Assembly (NCBI GenBank): GCA_021413885.1
Contig: JAIOPM010000027.1
Coordinates: 1-45,716 of the forward strand
Length of the DNA stretch: 45,716 nucleotides
Origin: Planctomycetota bacterium
Lineage (GTDB): Bacteria; Planctomycetota; UBA1135; GCA-002686595
Direction of reading: 5' to 3'
Of this stretch, positions 35,641 through 44,437 are shown in pieces. The position numbers and the translations under genes are program-made. The notes under the pieces are model-generated. The model worked only from the letters and a program-made list of their open reading frames with translations, did no database searches and had not been told where the DNA came from. Each line of letters opens with the position of its first letter. Positions within the stretch are counted from its first letter, which is position 1.

Positions 35641-36256
35641 TCTTCAGGATGATCCCTTCGATGATGTTCGCGACGTCCTCGCAACGGTCGGTCGCTTCCT
35701 CGAGGGTTTCGATGATGCTCATCCACTTGATGACGTGGATCGGATCGGCAGGCGGTTCGAAGAGTTTGGCGAGCGCGTTGTGCTCGATGCGGTCGGCCTC
35801 GCTCTCGAGCCGGTGCACTTCGAGCACCATGCGGCGCACGCCCTGCGGGTCCTTCATCTTGCGCAGGTGCGGGATCATGTCGCGGATCAGCTGCGTGCCG
35901 CGCTGCACGCAGACGGCGAGTTCCTTCGCCTCGACGATCGGCTTCTCGATCTTGAAGAGCCCGATGCGATCGACCGCGCGGTCGATCAGGTCGACGATGT
36001 CGTCGATGCGGCACGCGAGCTCGTGGATGTCCTCGCGGTCGATCGGCGTGATGAACGTCTGGTTCAAGCGCTCGATCGTCTCGTGCGTGAGCTCGTCGCC
36101 GACGTGTTCGAGTTCGTGGATGCGCCGCGTGCGCGCGGCGACGTCGTCGAAGCGCTCGAGCATCTCGACCAACGCGTTGGCCGTGTCCTGCGCGTTGGCG
36201 GCCGACTTCTCGAAGAGCCCGAAGAAGACGTCGTCCTTGGGGATCAGGTTGAACAT
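35633..36256 (-). CDS. DUF47/PhoU-like protein paired with Pit
   Basis: A 207-residue all-helical protein of the DUF47 (PhoU-divergent) family. It starts MFNLIPKDDVFFGLFEKSAAN and has RRIHELEHVGDELTHETIERLN, the metal-binding E/DxxxD-type helix, then ITPIDREDIHELACRIDDIVDLIDRA and IIETLEEATDRCEDVANIIEGI. DUF47 proteins are thought to regulate the adjacent Pit transporter. A TTGACA-16-TACAAC promoter ends 7 bases before its ATG. Confidence 0.93.
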   Translation of the reverse strand: MFNLIPKDDVFFGLFEKSAANAQDTANALVEMLERFDDVAARTRRIHELEHVGDELTHETIERLNQTFITPIDREDIHELACRIDDIVDLIDRAVDRIGLFKIEKPIVEAKELAVCVQRGTQLIRDMIPHLRKMKDPQGVRRMVLEVHRLESEADRIEHNALAKLFEPPADPIHVIKWMSIIETLEEATDRCEDVANIIEGIILKNG

Positions 36257-36263
36257 GGCGCGC

Positions 36264-36291
36264 GTTGTACCGATCCGCGTTGCCTTGTCAA
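36264..36291 (-). promoter_or_regulatory. Full leaderless promoter of the DUF47-pit operon
   Basis: On the minus strand TTGACA (36291-36286), a 16-base spacer and TACAAC (36269-36264) end 7 bases before the ATG at 36256. The perfect -35 makes this the strongest single case for leaderless initiation in the window. Confidence 0.65.
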
Positions 36292-36332
36292 AGACGCCGT
36301 AAAGGAACCGGCAAGAAGCTCTGCGTCCGACG

Positions 36333-37763
36333 CTAGAGCAGCCGCAGCACCGACACCAACCCGCCCTTCTGGGCAACGTTCACGACCTTCCGGCGGGACG
36401 CGCGGCCGAGGATCGCGAGGCGTTGTTCGCTGACGAACAGGCCGAGCACGGTGAAGTACTCCGCGAGCGCGAGATTCCCCTCCGCGTCGATCACGGGGAA
36501 GTCCTTCTCCGCGATCGGGCTGTACGCCTGGAGCACCCAGTCGCCCGGATGCGCGACGCCGCGTTCGAGCGCGAGCTCGAAGGCGCGTTCCGAAATCTCG
36601 CGGCCGAGCAGGATGCCGGCGCCGCCGTACGCGCGGTTCGGTTTGACGACCAAGCGCTCGCGGTGCGCGCGCGCCCACGGGAGCAACTCGATGTCGTCTC
36701 CGTCCGGTCCGCTGGTGCGTCCGTCGCGGACGATGCGCGTCCACGGCAAGTGGTGTTGGAAGACGCGGCGCTCCTCGAGCGTGAAGAACTCCGCGAAGTC
36801 GGGGCGCGTGAAGATCTCGAAGACGCTCTTGTGATCGAACTCGCCGGCAAGCGTCGACACGCAACGGCCGTGCGCAAGCGCGAACTTGAGCGCGGACAGA
36901 TCGTCGCCGCGTTCCTCCTTCTCGGCGAGGTCGTTGATCTCGTGATCGCGGTAGACGATGTCGATCGGGTGATCGCCGTAGCGCATCTCACCGTCCTCGA
37001 GCCGCAGCTCGCGCGGATCGACGTGCCAACACGCGATGCCGAGCGAGCGCAAGAACGCCTCGTTGTGTTCGAACTCGCCGACGCCGCCGACGAGATCCTT
37101 GTACTGCGCGAGCGCGACGTTGAAGCGCTTGAGGCGTTGCGCGCGCGCTTGGTCGGCGAGCACCTCGAGCAACACGCGCCGCGGGTCGTCGTTGGGCTCG
37201 AGCAGCAACGTCGGCGCATGGCGCCGCAACGCGGGCACGACGTGCTTCAACACGACGTCGTCGACGGTCGGGACGATGTAGGTGCCGCCCGCGCCGAGCG
37301 GATTGAACTCGAAGAACTGCGTGCTCTTCACCCAGTCGGGCGAACCGAAGTCGGTCGACGCGTCGAAGCGCCCGAAGAAGACCTCGTGCGTGCGGCCGGG
37401 GCGCGCGAGCTCGCCGATCCAACGCCGTTCTCGATCGGTCAACGGCAGGACTTCTCGCGCGGCCGGGCTCTCCAACCAAAGTTGGAGCAACTTGGCGTAC
37501 GCGTGCTCGAGCGTGCGCGCCGTGCGGTGCAGGTAGTGACGTTGGTTGCCGCCGAGCACGCGCGGCCGCAGCAGGATCGGCGTCGCGCGCGGTTGGTTGT
37601 CGTCGTCGTAGTAGACGATGCCGCGCTCGAAGCCCTCGCGCTTGACCGCTTCGTCGATCGCGCGCAGCTCCTCGCGCGAAACGCGTTGCAGCAGCCCGTT
37701 GAGCGTCGTCCCCAAGCTGTCGCGCAGGTTGCCGCCGCGCAGGAAGGGGGAACCGCTCGCCAT
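36333..37763 (-). CDS. Circularly permuted ATP-grasp-like protein
   Basis: A 476-residue soluble protein. The C-terminal third has ERLVVKPNRAYGGAGILLG and WVLQAYSPIAEKDFPVID, the Lys and Gly-rich loop of an ATP-grasp fold. Upstream lie LLLEPNDDPRRVLLEVL, IDIVYRDHEINDL and HHLPWTRIVRDGR, resembling circularly permuted ATP-grasp (glutathionylspermidine-synthase-like) proteins. Such enzymes form amide bonds with ATP; the substrate is unknown and no transglutaminase or alpha-E partner is adjacent. A CAGAAT hexamer lies 9 bases before the ATG. Confidence 0.6.
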   Translation of the reverse strand: MASGSPFLRGGNLRDSLGTTLNGLLQRVSREELRAIDEAVKREGFERGIVYYDDDNQPRATPILLRPRVLGGNQRHYLHRTARTLEHAYAKLLQLWLESPAAREVLPLTDRERRWIGELARPGRTHEVFFGRFDASTDFGSPDWVKSTQFFEFNPLGAGGTYIVPTVDDVVLKHVVPALRRHAPTLLLEPNDDPRRVLLEVLADQARAQRLKRFNVALAQYKDLVGGVGEFEHNEAFLRSLGIACWHVDPRELRLEDGEMRYGDHPIDIVYRDHEINDLAEKEERGDDLSALKFALAHGRCVSTLAGEFDHKSVFEIFTRPDFAEFFTLEERRVFQHHLPWTRIVRDGRTSGPDGDDIELLPWARAHRERLVVKPNRAYGGAGILLGREISERAFELALERGVAHPGDWVLQAYSPIAEKDFPVIDAEGNLALAEYFTVLGLFVSEQRLAILGRASRRKVVNVAQKGGLVSVLRLL

Positions 37764-37772
37764 CGCTTCGCG

Positions 37773-37800
37773 ATTCTGTCACTCGGCTCGCGCGAAACAA
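37773..37800 (-). promoter_or_regulatory. Candidate leaderless promoter of the ATP-grasp gene
   Basis: TTGTTT (37800-37795), a 16-base spacer and CAGAAT (37778-37773) lie 9 bases before the ATG at 37763. No Shine-Dalgarno sequence is present. Confidence 0.5.
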
Positions 37801-37851
37801 CGGAGCGCGCCGTCTCTCGCCGAACGCCGTCCCCCGCGCGACGCTCGCGGG

Positions 37852-37857
37852 TAGAGT
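37852..37857 (+). promoter_or_regulatory. -10 hexamer TAGAGT with short leader and AAGGAG ribosome site
   Basis: TAGAGT (37852-37857) is followed by AAGGAG (37870-37875) and the ATG at 37883. This contrast case has a proper ribosome site, and its -10 sits 25 bases from the start codon. Confidence 0.55.
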
Positions 37858-37882
37858 GGCCCGCGGCGGAAGGAGCGGCAGG

Positions 37883-38914
37883 ATGATCGGAATGTGCGTG
37901 CTCGCGTCGGTGCTCGTCTGGAGCCCGTCGACGGACGAGATCAAGCTCGACTGGAAGGGCAAGCGCGTGACGCTCGAGGCTGCCGGCGTCGCCGAGCAGT
38001 CCGCGACCAAGGCGATCGCGCCGTGGGCGTACGCGCACGGCTACGCGTTGGCGTTGAGCGACGATGCGCGTTCGCTGGTCGTCTGCAAGGGTTCGACGCG
38101 CGCGAACGCGGCGCTCGCGAAGCGCGTGCAGAGCCTGCACGACGAACTGTTGGGTCCGAGCGAGGCGAAGAGCGCGTCGGTGATCGCGGAGATCGCGACC
38201 GACGAGGATCTCGGCAGTCTGTGCGACGCGCTCGCGACATCGTTCTCCACCTACGCGAGTTGGCTCGCGAGCGTGCGCGCGACCACCGGCTTCGTCCTGC
38301 CCGATCCGGGACTCGCCGCGTACCTCGCGCAACCGAAAGGCATCAAGGCGAAGGAGTGGCACCGCGAGAACGAGTTCGTTCACCGCGCCGCCGCGCTCGA
38401 ACTCTACGCGCGCTACGGACGTCTGCCGTGTTGGCTCGAGGTCGGCTTCGCGTGGCGCGCGGAGGTCGAGGTCTGCAAGGACGTCTACTGTTTCCCGGGC
38501 CGCAGCGGTTTCGTCGCGGCGGGGGAGCACCGCGGTTGGACGGCGGCGCTCGCCGCGAGCGCGAAGGAACGGCTCGACAAGCCGTTCGAGTACGACGAGC
38601 TCACCGGTCTCCCGCGCGGAACCTACGACGCCGACCTCGCGCCGCGCGCGTGGGGCTCGGTCGAGTACCTCGCTCGTCATCGCCGCGAGACGCTCGCGCC
38701 GTTGCTCGCCGAACTCGCGCGCACACGCGACGCAGGCAGTCGCGTGACGCACGCCGACGGCACGTGGGAGACGATCGCGAACTACGAAGTGCCGCGTGCG
38801 AAGGAGCGCGAGCTCGTCGAACGGATCGTGCACCCCGAGTTCGGCGCCGAGGTGACGCGCTTCTTCGCGCAGGGCCAGGGCTTTCGGCCGAAGCCGCCGC
38901 CCGAGACGCGCTGA
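37883..38914 (+). CDS. Secreted peptidase-like protein, probably catalytically dead
   Basis: A 343-residue protein with a short hydrophobic start (MIGMCVLASVLVW). In the middle, FVHRAAALELYARYGRLPCWLEVGFAW aligns by eye with the HExxH...WxxEG layout of DUF1570-like peptidases such as the one at 9454-11046. The HExxH positions read HRAAA, so the zinc site would be lost. A role as a non-catalytic relative is inferred. The start is set by AAGGAG seven bases upstream; a GTG at 37856 would overlap the -10 box. It converges on the DUF2203 gene with no bases between the two stops. Confidence 0.6.
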   Translation: MIGMCVLASVLVWSPSTDEIKLDWKGKRVTLEAAGVAEQSATKAIAPWAYAHGYALALSDDARSLVVCKGSTRANAALAKRVQSLHDELLGPSEAKSASVIAEIATDEDLGSLCDALATSFSTYASWLASVRATTGFVLPDPGLAAYLAQPKGIKAKEWHRENEFVHRAAALELYARYGRLPCWLEVGFAWRAEVEVCKDVYCFPGRSGFVAAGEHRGWTAALAASAKERLDKPFEYDELTGLPRGTYDADLAPRAWGSVEYLARHRRETLAPLLAELARTRDAGSRVTHADGTWETIANYEVPRAKERELVERIVHPEFGAEVTRFFAQGQGFRPKPPPETR

Positions 38915-39298
38915 TCAACCGGCGCGCGGCGGCAGCAGTCGCTCGGGGATCGGACGGCGCCCCGCGAAACCGGTCTCGGGCAAGTGGTACCACGAGACTT
39001 CGTGCTCGTCGCTGCGCCAGCAGAGCAACACGCGCTCGCCGTCGATCTCGCCCGGGAAGTCGACGAGTCCGTACTCGAAGCCCCAGTCCTTGTAGCTGCA
39101 GCCGATGCGCTCGAGCTCGATCAACAGTTCGCGGACTTCACGTTCGAGCACCGGCGCGCGTTCGACGGAGCCCGATTCGTTCGGCCTCCGCGCGAGGTCG
39201 CGCAGCTCGCGTCCCTTGTCGAGCAAGTCGCCGACGACCCGCTTCACCAGCGGCAACGTTCGATTCGCCTGATCGGGCGTGAAGAGATGGCGCACCAC
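38915..39298 (-). CDS. DUF2203-family protein
   Basis: A 127-residue cytoplasmic protein with the DUF2203 layout. It opens HLFTPDQANRTLPLVKRVVGDL, continues with a helical ELRELLIELERIGC-type region (here EVRELLIELERIGCSYKDW) and ends with GLVDFPGEIDGERVLLCWRSDEHEVSWYH. The function is unknown. It begins at GTG, and CACAAT lies 6 bases upstream as a possible -10. The stop codon abuts that of the converging neighbour. Confidence 0.88.
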   Translation of the reverse strand: MVRHLFTPDQANRTLPLVKRVVGDLLDKGRELRDLARRPNESGSVERAPVLEREVRELLIELERIGCSYKDWGFEYGLVDFPGEIDGERVLLCWRSDEHEVSWYHLPETGFAGRRPIPERLLPPRAG

Positions 39299-39304
39299 GG
39301 CGCC

Positions 39305-39310
39305 ATTGTG
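39305..39310 (-). promoter_or_regulatory. -10-like CACAAT, 6 bases before GTG
   Basis: CACAAT (39310-39305) precedes the DUF2203 GTG start at 39298 by 6 bases. It is a weak match to the hexamer but has the recurrent spacing. Confidence 0.35.
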
Positions 39311-39340
39311 GGGCGGCGCGCCGCCGTTGTCACCGAGCGT

Positions 39341-39754
39341 CTACTTCGCCGGCGCGACTTCGACCTCGACCTTGCGGCCCGGGACGTTCTTCTGCAGACC
39401 TTCGCAGAAGGACTGGAAGCCCTGCAGCAGCACGACGCGCGAGTCCGGATTGATACCGAACGTGAAGCCCTTCTTCTCCGCGTCCTTGACCGCGTCGAGC
39501 AACGCGGCGGCGGCATCCGCTTGCGCCGCGAGGTAGCCGACCGTCTCGGTCAACTTCTGGTTCGCGTCCTTCAACTCTGCGCGCAGCGACTCGACGTCGC
39601 CGCCCGCGGACTTGCGCTTCAGCTCGGCGACTTCGATCCGCAGGCGATCGAATTCCTTCTGGAGGTCGTTCTGTTGCGGACGCGTCGGAGCGAGCGAGAA
39701 CGCGGCGGCGACCAGCGCCAGACACGCGACGGAGAGACCAAGGGTTCGTTTCAT
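39341..39754 (-). CDS. Secreted coiled-coil protein
   Basis: A 137-residue protein with a signal peptide (MKRTLGLSVACLALVAAAFS). A coiled coil follows, about residues 27-75 (LQKEFDRLRIEVAELKRKS, then VESLRAELKDANQKLTETVG), and a short C-terminal domain (FGINPDSRVVLLQGFQSFC). No family is recognised. Its leading hydrophobic stretch and heptads suggest an extracytoplasmic oligomer. The start at 39754 is chosen for the signal peptide. Confidence 0.68.
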   Translation of the reverse strand: MKRTLGLSVACLALVAAAFSLAPTRPQQNDLQKEFDRLRIEVAELKRKSAGGDVESLRAELKDANQKLTETVGYLAAQADAAAALLDAVKDAEKKGFTFGINPDSRVVLLQGFQSFCEGLQKNVPGRKVEVEVAPAK

Positions 39755-39854
39755 CGTTCGACTCTTCGGATTCGGACGGACCTGATCGGCCCTGGAAAGC
39801 GTTGCCTTATCGGCTCGGTCTCGCATCGGGCTCAAGCCCGAGAGCTCGCATCGC

Positions 39855-39860
39855 TATACT
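39855..39860 (+). promoter_or_regulatory. -10 hexamer TATACT, 10 bases before ATG
   Basis: TATACT (39855-39860) is the closest match to TATAAT in the window and lies 10 bases before the MFS ATG at 39871, predicting a leader of about 3 bases. Confidence 0.55.
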
Positions 39861-39870
39861 CCCGCGCTTC

Positions 39871-41187
39871 ATGGCCGAACCTCGTCCCCAGGCAGCAGGT
39901 CGTTCGCCCCTGATCTTCATCTTCCTGACGGTCTTCATCGACCTTCTCGGATTCGGCATCGTCATCCCGCTGCTGCCGATCTACTCGAAGGCGTACGGCG
40001 CGAGCGAAGCTCAGCTCGGCCTGCTGTTCGGTTGCTTCTCGGGGATGCAGTTCCTGTTCGCGCCGATGTGGGGCCGGGTCTCCGACCGCATCGGGCGCAA
40101 GAAGGTCCTGGTCGGCGGCCTGCTCGGCACCGCGGCGGCCTACCTGATCTTCGGCTTCAGCGATCAGGTCGCGCTCGTCGTTTCGCGCGCGTGGCCCGGC
40201 GAAGCGCCGCCGATCGAGAGCCTGACGCTCGGCGTCCTCTTCGCGTCGCGCCTGCTCGGCGGCTTCTTCGGAGCGAACGTCTCGACCGCCAGCGCCTTCA
40301 TCGCCGACGTCACGACGCCCGAGAACCGCGCGAAGGGCATGGGCCTGATCGGCGCGGCGTTCGGCCTCGGCTTCACGATCGGACCGGCGGTCGGCGGCGA
40401 GCTCTCGCAGGTCTCGATCGAGCTGCCGGGTATCGTCGCGGCGGCGCTGTCGCTCTCGGCGGCGATCTTCGGTTGGGTGAAGCTCCACGAAGTCGCCCGC
40501 GCGCCCGGCAAGAACTCACGCGTCTACAGTCTCGATCAGGTGCGCGGCGCGTGGGCCGATCCGCGGATCGGTTGGGCGTTGTCGATGGGCTTCCTCGCGG
40601 TGCTCGCGTTCTCCGCGTTCGAGGCGATGTTCATCCTGTTCGGTCTCGCGAAGTTCCCGACGTACTTCGGTATGGAGCGAGCGATCGCCCACGCGACCCG
40701 CGACGACATGTTCGCGGCGGCGCGCTACGCCGGTCGCTACTTGTTCGTCGTCGGCATGATCTCGGCGGTGATCCAAGGCGGACTGATCCGTCGACTCGTG
40801 CCGCGCTACGGTGAGACGCGGCTCGCGGTCGCGGGGCCGGTGTTGCTCGGTCTCGGACTCATGATCGTCGGGTTCGCGCCGACGTTCGTGTGGGTGATCG
40901 TCGGGTGCGTCGTGTTGCCGTTCGGGTTCGGGCTCAACAATCCGTCGGTGAGTTCGTTGGTGTCGCGCGCGTCGCCCGCGGATCAACAAGGCGCGTACCT
41001 CGGGCTGCAACAGTCGCTCGCGAGCCTCGCGCGGATGCTCGGGCCGCCGCTCGCCGGCGTCGCGTTCGTGCGCTTCGGTCCGAGCGCGCCGTTCTTCTCC
41101 GCGGCCGGCGGGTTGTTGATCGCGACGTCGATCGCGTGGGCCTACCACCGACGCTACGGCGCGAGCTTCGCGCGGGCCGCGAGCTAG
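39871..41187 (+). CDS. MFS transporter (TetA-like drug/metabolite exporter family)
   Basis: A 438-residue protein with 12 predicted membrane segments. It begins LIFIFLTVFIDLLGFGIVIPLLP, the TetA-type first helix. The MFS motif A is present in loop 2-3 as MWGRVSDRIGRKKVLVGG, and motif C-like glycines lie in GLIGAAFGLGFTIGPAVGG (TM5). The second half has RLVPRYGETRL and FGFGLNNPSVSSLVSRASP. It probably exports a small molecule by proton antiport; the substrate is unknown and resistance should not be assumed. pabB starts 10 bases after its stop. Confidence 0.88.
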   Translation: MAEPRPQAAGRSPLIFIFLTVFIDLLGFGIVIPLLPIYSKAYGASEAQLGLLFGCFSGMQFLFAPMWGRVSDRIGRKKVLVGGLLGTAAAYLIFGFSDQVALVVSRAWPGEAPPIESLTLGVLFASRLLGGFFGANVSTASAFIADVTTPENRAKGMGLIGAAFGLGFTIGPAVGGELSQVSIELPGIVAAALSLSAAIFGWVKLHEVARAPGKNSRVYSLDQVRGAWADPRIGWALSMGFLAVLAFSAFEAMFILFGLAKFPTYFGMERAIAHATRDDMFAAARYAGRYLFVVGMISAVIQGGLIRRLVPRYGETRLAVAGPVLLGLGLMIVGFAPTFVWVIVGCVVLPFGFGLNNPSVSSLVSRASPADQQGAYLGLQQSLASLARMLGPPLAGVAFVRFGPSAPFFSAAGGLLIATSIAWAYHRRYGASFARAAS

Positions 41188-41197
41188 GGTGCCGTCG

Positions 41198-42577
41198 ATG
41201 GCGCCTGCGCGGTTTCGCTTCGCGCCGCGGGTGTTCGAGCTCGCCGACCGCGGCCCGTTGTCGCTCGCGCTAGCGAACTTGCGTGCGCGGCACGGCCTCG
41301 CGTTGCTCGACAGCGCCGCGGGGGAGCCGAAGCGCTTCAGCGTGCTCGGCTTCGACCCGTTGCCGCGCGCGCTCGACGCGAACGCCGGTCTTGCGGGCTT
41401 GCGCGCCGCCCTGCGCGAGCTCGAACGCGCTCCCGGCGACGACGTGCCCGGCTTCTTCGCGGGCGGCCTGCTGCTCGCGCTCAGCTACGACCTCGGCGTC
41501 GACGGCGAGGCGTGGTTGGAGTTGCCGCGCGAACCGTGGAACTTTCCGCTCTTGCTCGGCGGGCTCTACGTCGACTTCCTGGTGCGCGACGAAGTCCGCG
41601 AACGCACGTGGCTCGTCCTCGGCGACGAACCGGGCGATGGACGCGCGTCGGTCGCGGCGCGCCGCGCAGCGGTCGAACGCGAGCTCGGCTCGGAAGCGCG
41701 CGGTTCGACCGTGCGTCGCGTCGGCGACCTGCGTCGCTGGACCTCGAGCGAAGAACACCAAGCGCGCATCGAACGCTGTCGCCGCGCGATCGGCGAAGGC
41801 GAGCTCTACCAAGCGAACCTCGCGCACCGCTTCACCTGCGAAGTGGAAGGCGATCCGATCGACCTCTACGCGAAGTTGCGCGCGCGCAATCCGGCGCCGT
41901 ACATGGCATTCCTCGCGTGGGACGAAGCGCACGAACGGCGCGGCGCGTTGCTGTCGTGCTCGCCCGAGCTCTTCCTCGAGTTCGACGGCGCGGTCGCACG
42001 CACGCGGCCGATCAAGGGGACGATCGAGCGCGCGCACGACCCGCTCCTGGACCGCGCGCGGCGCGAGACGTTGCTCGCGAGCGAGAAGGACCGCGCCGAG
42101 CTCGTGATGATCGTCGACCTCGAGCGCAACGACCTCGGACGCTGCGCCAAGCCCGGCCGCGTGTGGGTCGAGGATTTTCCGAAGCTCGCGAGCTTCGCGC
42201 GCGTGCACCACCTGATGGCCGACGTCGTCGCCGAGGTGCGCGCGGGCCTCGACGCGTTCGATCTGATCGGCGCGCTCTTCCCCGGCGGCTCGATCAGCGG
42301 TTGTCCGAAACTCGCCGCGCTCGAGCGCATCGCCGAACTCGAGGGCGAAGGCCGCGGCTTCTTCTGCGGTTCCCTCGGCGCGATCGGTCTCGACGGGCGC
42401 GCGAACCTCAACATCCTGATCCGCACGTTGGCGTGGCGACCGCTCGCGGCTCCCGCGCGCGGCGAAGTCTCGTTCCGCGTCGGCGGCGGCATCACGTTCG
42501 TGTCGAACGCGGAAGACGAAGAGCACGAGACGCTCGCGAAGGCCGCGGGTATCGTCGACGCGCTCGACTCGCCATGA
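41198..42577 (+). CDS. pabB: Aminodeoxychorismate synthase component I
   Basis: A 459-residue chorismate-binding enzyme that aminates chorismate on the way to p-aminobenzoate and folate. Key pieces are GELYQANLAHRF, RTRPIKGTIER (the catalytic PIKGT Lys motif), DRAELVMIVDLERNDLGR and FPGGSISGCPKLAALERI. PGGSISGxPK fits PabB better than anthranilate synthase (GTxSGAPK). A GTG at 41189 adds three residues; the ATG at 41198 is preferred. Its stop overlaps the pabC start by 4 bases. The glutaminase subunit pabA is not in the window. Confidence 0.9.
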   Translation: MAPARFRFAPRVFELADRGPLSLALANLRARHGLALLDSAAGEPKRFSVLGFDPLPRALDANAGLAGLRAALRELERAPGDDVPGFFAGGLLLALSYDLGVDGEAWLELPREPWNFPLLLGGLYVDFLVRDEVRERTWLVLGDEPGDGRASVAARRAAVERELGSEARGSTVRRVGDLRRWTSSEEHQARIERCRRAIGEGELYQANLAHRFTCEVEGDPIDLYAKLRARNPAPYMAFLAWDEAHERRGALLSCSPELFLEFDGAVARTRPIKGTIERAHDPLLDRARRETLLASEKDRAELVMIVDLERNDLGRCAKPGRVWVEDFPKLASFARVHHLMADVVAEVRAGLDAFDLIGALFPGGSISGCPKLAALERIAELEGEGRGFFCGSLGAIGLDGRANLNILIRTLAWRPLAAPARGEVSFRVGGGITFVSNAEDEEHETLAKAAGIVDALDSP

Positions 42578-43437
42578 ACGCCTTCCCCGTTTGGCTCGAC
42601 GGCCGTTTCGCCGAACCGTTCGCGCCCGCGATCGCCGCGGAGGATCCGGGCTTCGCGCTCGGCGTCGCGGTCTTCGAGACGTTGCTGCGCGAGAACGGCT
42701 GCACGTACTTCGTCGCGGAACATCTCGCGCGGCTCGAGCGCGGCGCGAAAGAGCTGGCGATCGCGTGGCCGCCGCCGTTCGACGTCGCGCGGGCTCTCGA
42801 CGCGTACGTCGCACGCCTCGGCTCGATCGATTGCGCGGTGCGCTTGACGCTGACGCGCGGCGTCGCGGGACGCGGGCCGTCGCTCGTGATCGTCGCCCGC
42901 GAACTCGCGCTCGTCGCCGATCCGGGCGCGAAGCTCGTCGTCTCCCGTTTCGTCAAACTGCACGACGATCCGTTCGAGCGCATCAAGTCGACCAACCGTC
43001 TGCGCAACGTGCTCGCGCGCGAGGAAGCCGTCGCCCGCGGAGCGTGGGACGCGTTGCTCCCGACCGAAGAAGGCGATCTGTGCGAGGGTACGTGGTGCAA
43101 CCTCTTCGCCCTCTCCGGAGGACGGCTGCTGACGCCGGCGCTCTCGCGCGGCTGCCTCGCCGGCGTGATGCGCGACCGGGTGCTCGCGGCTCTCGCGGAA
43201 AATCCGCTCGCGATTCCGTTGGTCGAGGGCCGCATCGAACCGTCGGACCTGCGCGTCGCCGACGAGGTCTTCGGCACCAACACCACCGGTCGAATCGTTC
43301 CGGTCGTCGAGGTCGAAGGCCTGCGAACCGGCTTGCCGGGCTCGGCGGGCCCGTTGGTTCGCGAGCTGCGTGCGCGGATCGCACACGTCGAAGCGCGCCA
43401 TCGCGCACACGTCGTGGAAGAGCGTTCGCGCCGCTGA
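42574..43437 (+). CDS. pabC: 4-amino-4-deoxychorismate lyase-like (class IV PLP)
   Basis: A 287-residue fold-type IV PLP enzyme. It begins VWLDGRFAEPFAPAIAAEDPGFALGVAVFETLL, the family start. The PLP Lys lies in ERIKSTNRLRNVLAREEA, the cofactor phosphate loop in EGDLCEGTWCNLFAL, and the last block is DEVFGTNTTGRIVPV. Lyases and branched-chain aminotransferases share this fold. The ATGA coupling to pabB makes release of p-aminobenzoate by far the likeliest role. Confidence 0.88.
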   Translation: MNAFPVWLDGRFAEPFAPAIAAEDPGFALGVAVFETLLRENGCTYFVAEHLARLERGAKELAIAWPPPFDVARALDAYVARLGSIDCAVRLTLTRGVAGRGPSLVIVARELALVADPGAKLVVSRFVKLHDDPFERIKSTNRLRNVLAREEAVARGAWDALLPTEEGDLCEGTWCNLFALSGGRLLTPALSRGCLAGVMRDRVLAALAENPLAIPLVEGRIEPSDLRVADEVFGTNTTGRIVPVVEVEGLRTGLPGSAGPLVRELRARIAHVEARHRAHVVEERSRR

Positions 43438-43608
43438 CGAACGGGACCGTCACCTGAGCGCGTCGCGCGGGTTCCGTACGCGAGGCTCGGCAGGGCCGTT
43501 GCTGGAACCGAGCGAGCGGCTATCCAGCCGAACTCCCCCGAGAACCTTCGAAGGACCACGCGCGTCCGCTACCGTACCGACTCCTCCGCATCCGAACGAG
43601 GTGACGCC

Positions 43609-44427
43609 ATGATCGCCAACCAACTCCTCGCCCTCTTGCTGTTCGTCTCTCCGTCGTCCGTCGCGGCGCCCGTCGAGGCGTCCGTCGCCCAGGACAAGCC
43701 GGTCGAGAACACGAACCCCGACAACCGTCCGGAGATCAAGCAGTTGATCGTCGACCTCGACGCGCACATCGACAAGCGCGGCAAGGAAGACCACGAAGCG
43801 GTCGGCGTGATCGATCAGATGCTCCAGCAGTTCCCGAAGTGCGGGCCGAAGGATCGCGTCGCGGTCGTCGCCGCGCTCGACAAGTGCTTCTCCGCGAAGC
43901 GCCAGGAGAACGCCGAGGGCGTGCGCGACAACAAGCTCTTCCTCGCGGCGGCCGTCGCGTTGCGCGACATGGCGCCCGAGAGCCCGAAGGTGTTGATGAC
44001 CTGGATCAACAGCAAGGATCACCGCAAGGACCTCGTGCTGCAGGAGAAACTGATCCAGTCGCTCGGCAAGACGAAGGACGAGAACGGGCGCAAGTTCCTG
44101 ATCAAGCTCCTGAACGACAAGAGCCCGCGCATCCTCGCCGCGTCGGCCGAGGCGCTCGGCGAGTACGAAGGCTCCGAGCTGAAGTACCGCAAGGAGACGT
44201 TCGAGGAGCTCCTCAAGCTGATGATGGAAGCCAAGGCCGCGAACGACGCGGGCCAGGCGTCGTCGCAACAGACCGATCCGGTCGCGACCGAGAAGTACAA
44301 CACGATCGCCGCGCCGATCATCTCGACGTTGCAGAAGCTCTCGAAGCACGAAGAGCACGACCCCAACGAGTGGCAGCGTTGGTGGAACAAGAACAAGAAG
44401 GAAGATTGGGACCACAAAGACGCCTGA
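43609..44427 (+). CDS. Secreted helical-repeat (HEAT-like) protein
   Basis: A 272-residue protein with a signal peptide (MIANQLLALLLFVSPSSVAA). The mature part is helical, with HEAT-like units such as DRVAVVAALDKCF, LFLAAAVALRDMAPESPKVL, VLQEKLIQSLGKTKDENGRKFLIKLL and PRILAASAEALGEYEGSEL. The C-terminus is Lys/Trp-rich (WQRWWNKNKKEDW). HEAT-type repeats mediate protein binding; no partner is known. GAGGTGA lies about 6 bases before the ATG as a ribosome site. It is followed 10 bases later by an anchored protein, suggesting one operon. Confidence 0.7.
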   Translation: MIANQLLALLLFVSPSSVAAPVEASVAQDKPVENTNPDNRPEIKQLIVDLDAHIDKRGKEDHEAVGVIDQMLQQFPKCGPKDRVAVVAALDKCFSAKRQENAEGVRDNKLFLAAAVALRDMAPESPKVLMTWINSKDHRKDLVLQEKLIQSLGKTKDENGRKFLIKLLNDKSPRILAASAEALGEYEGSELKYRKETFEELLKLMMEAKAANDAGQASSQQTDPVATEKYNTIAAPIISTLQKLSKHEEHDPNEWQRWWNKNKKEDWDHKDA

Positions 44428-44437
44428 GCGGCGTTCG

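Noticed and set aside
41185..41190. TAGGGT seven bases before the pabB ATG as another leaderless promoter
   Set aside because: The TAG is the stop codon of the MFS gene, so the match may be coincidental. The same applies to TAGGGT before eboE.
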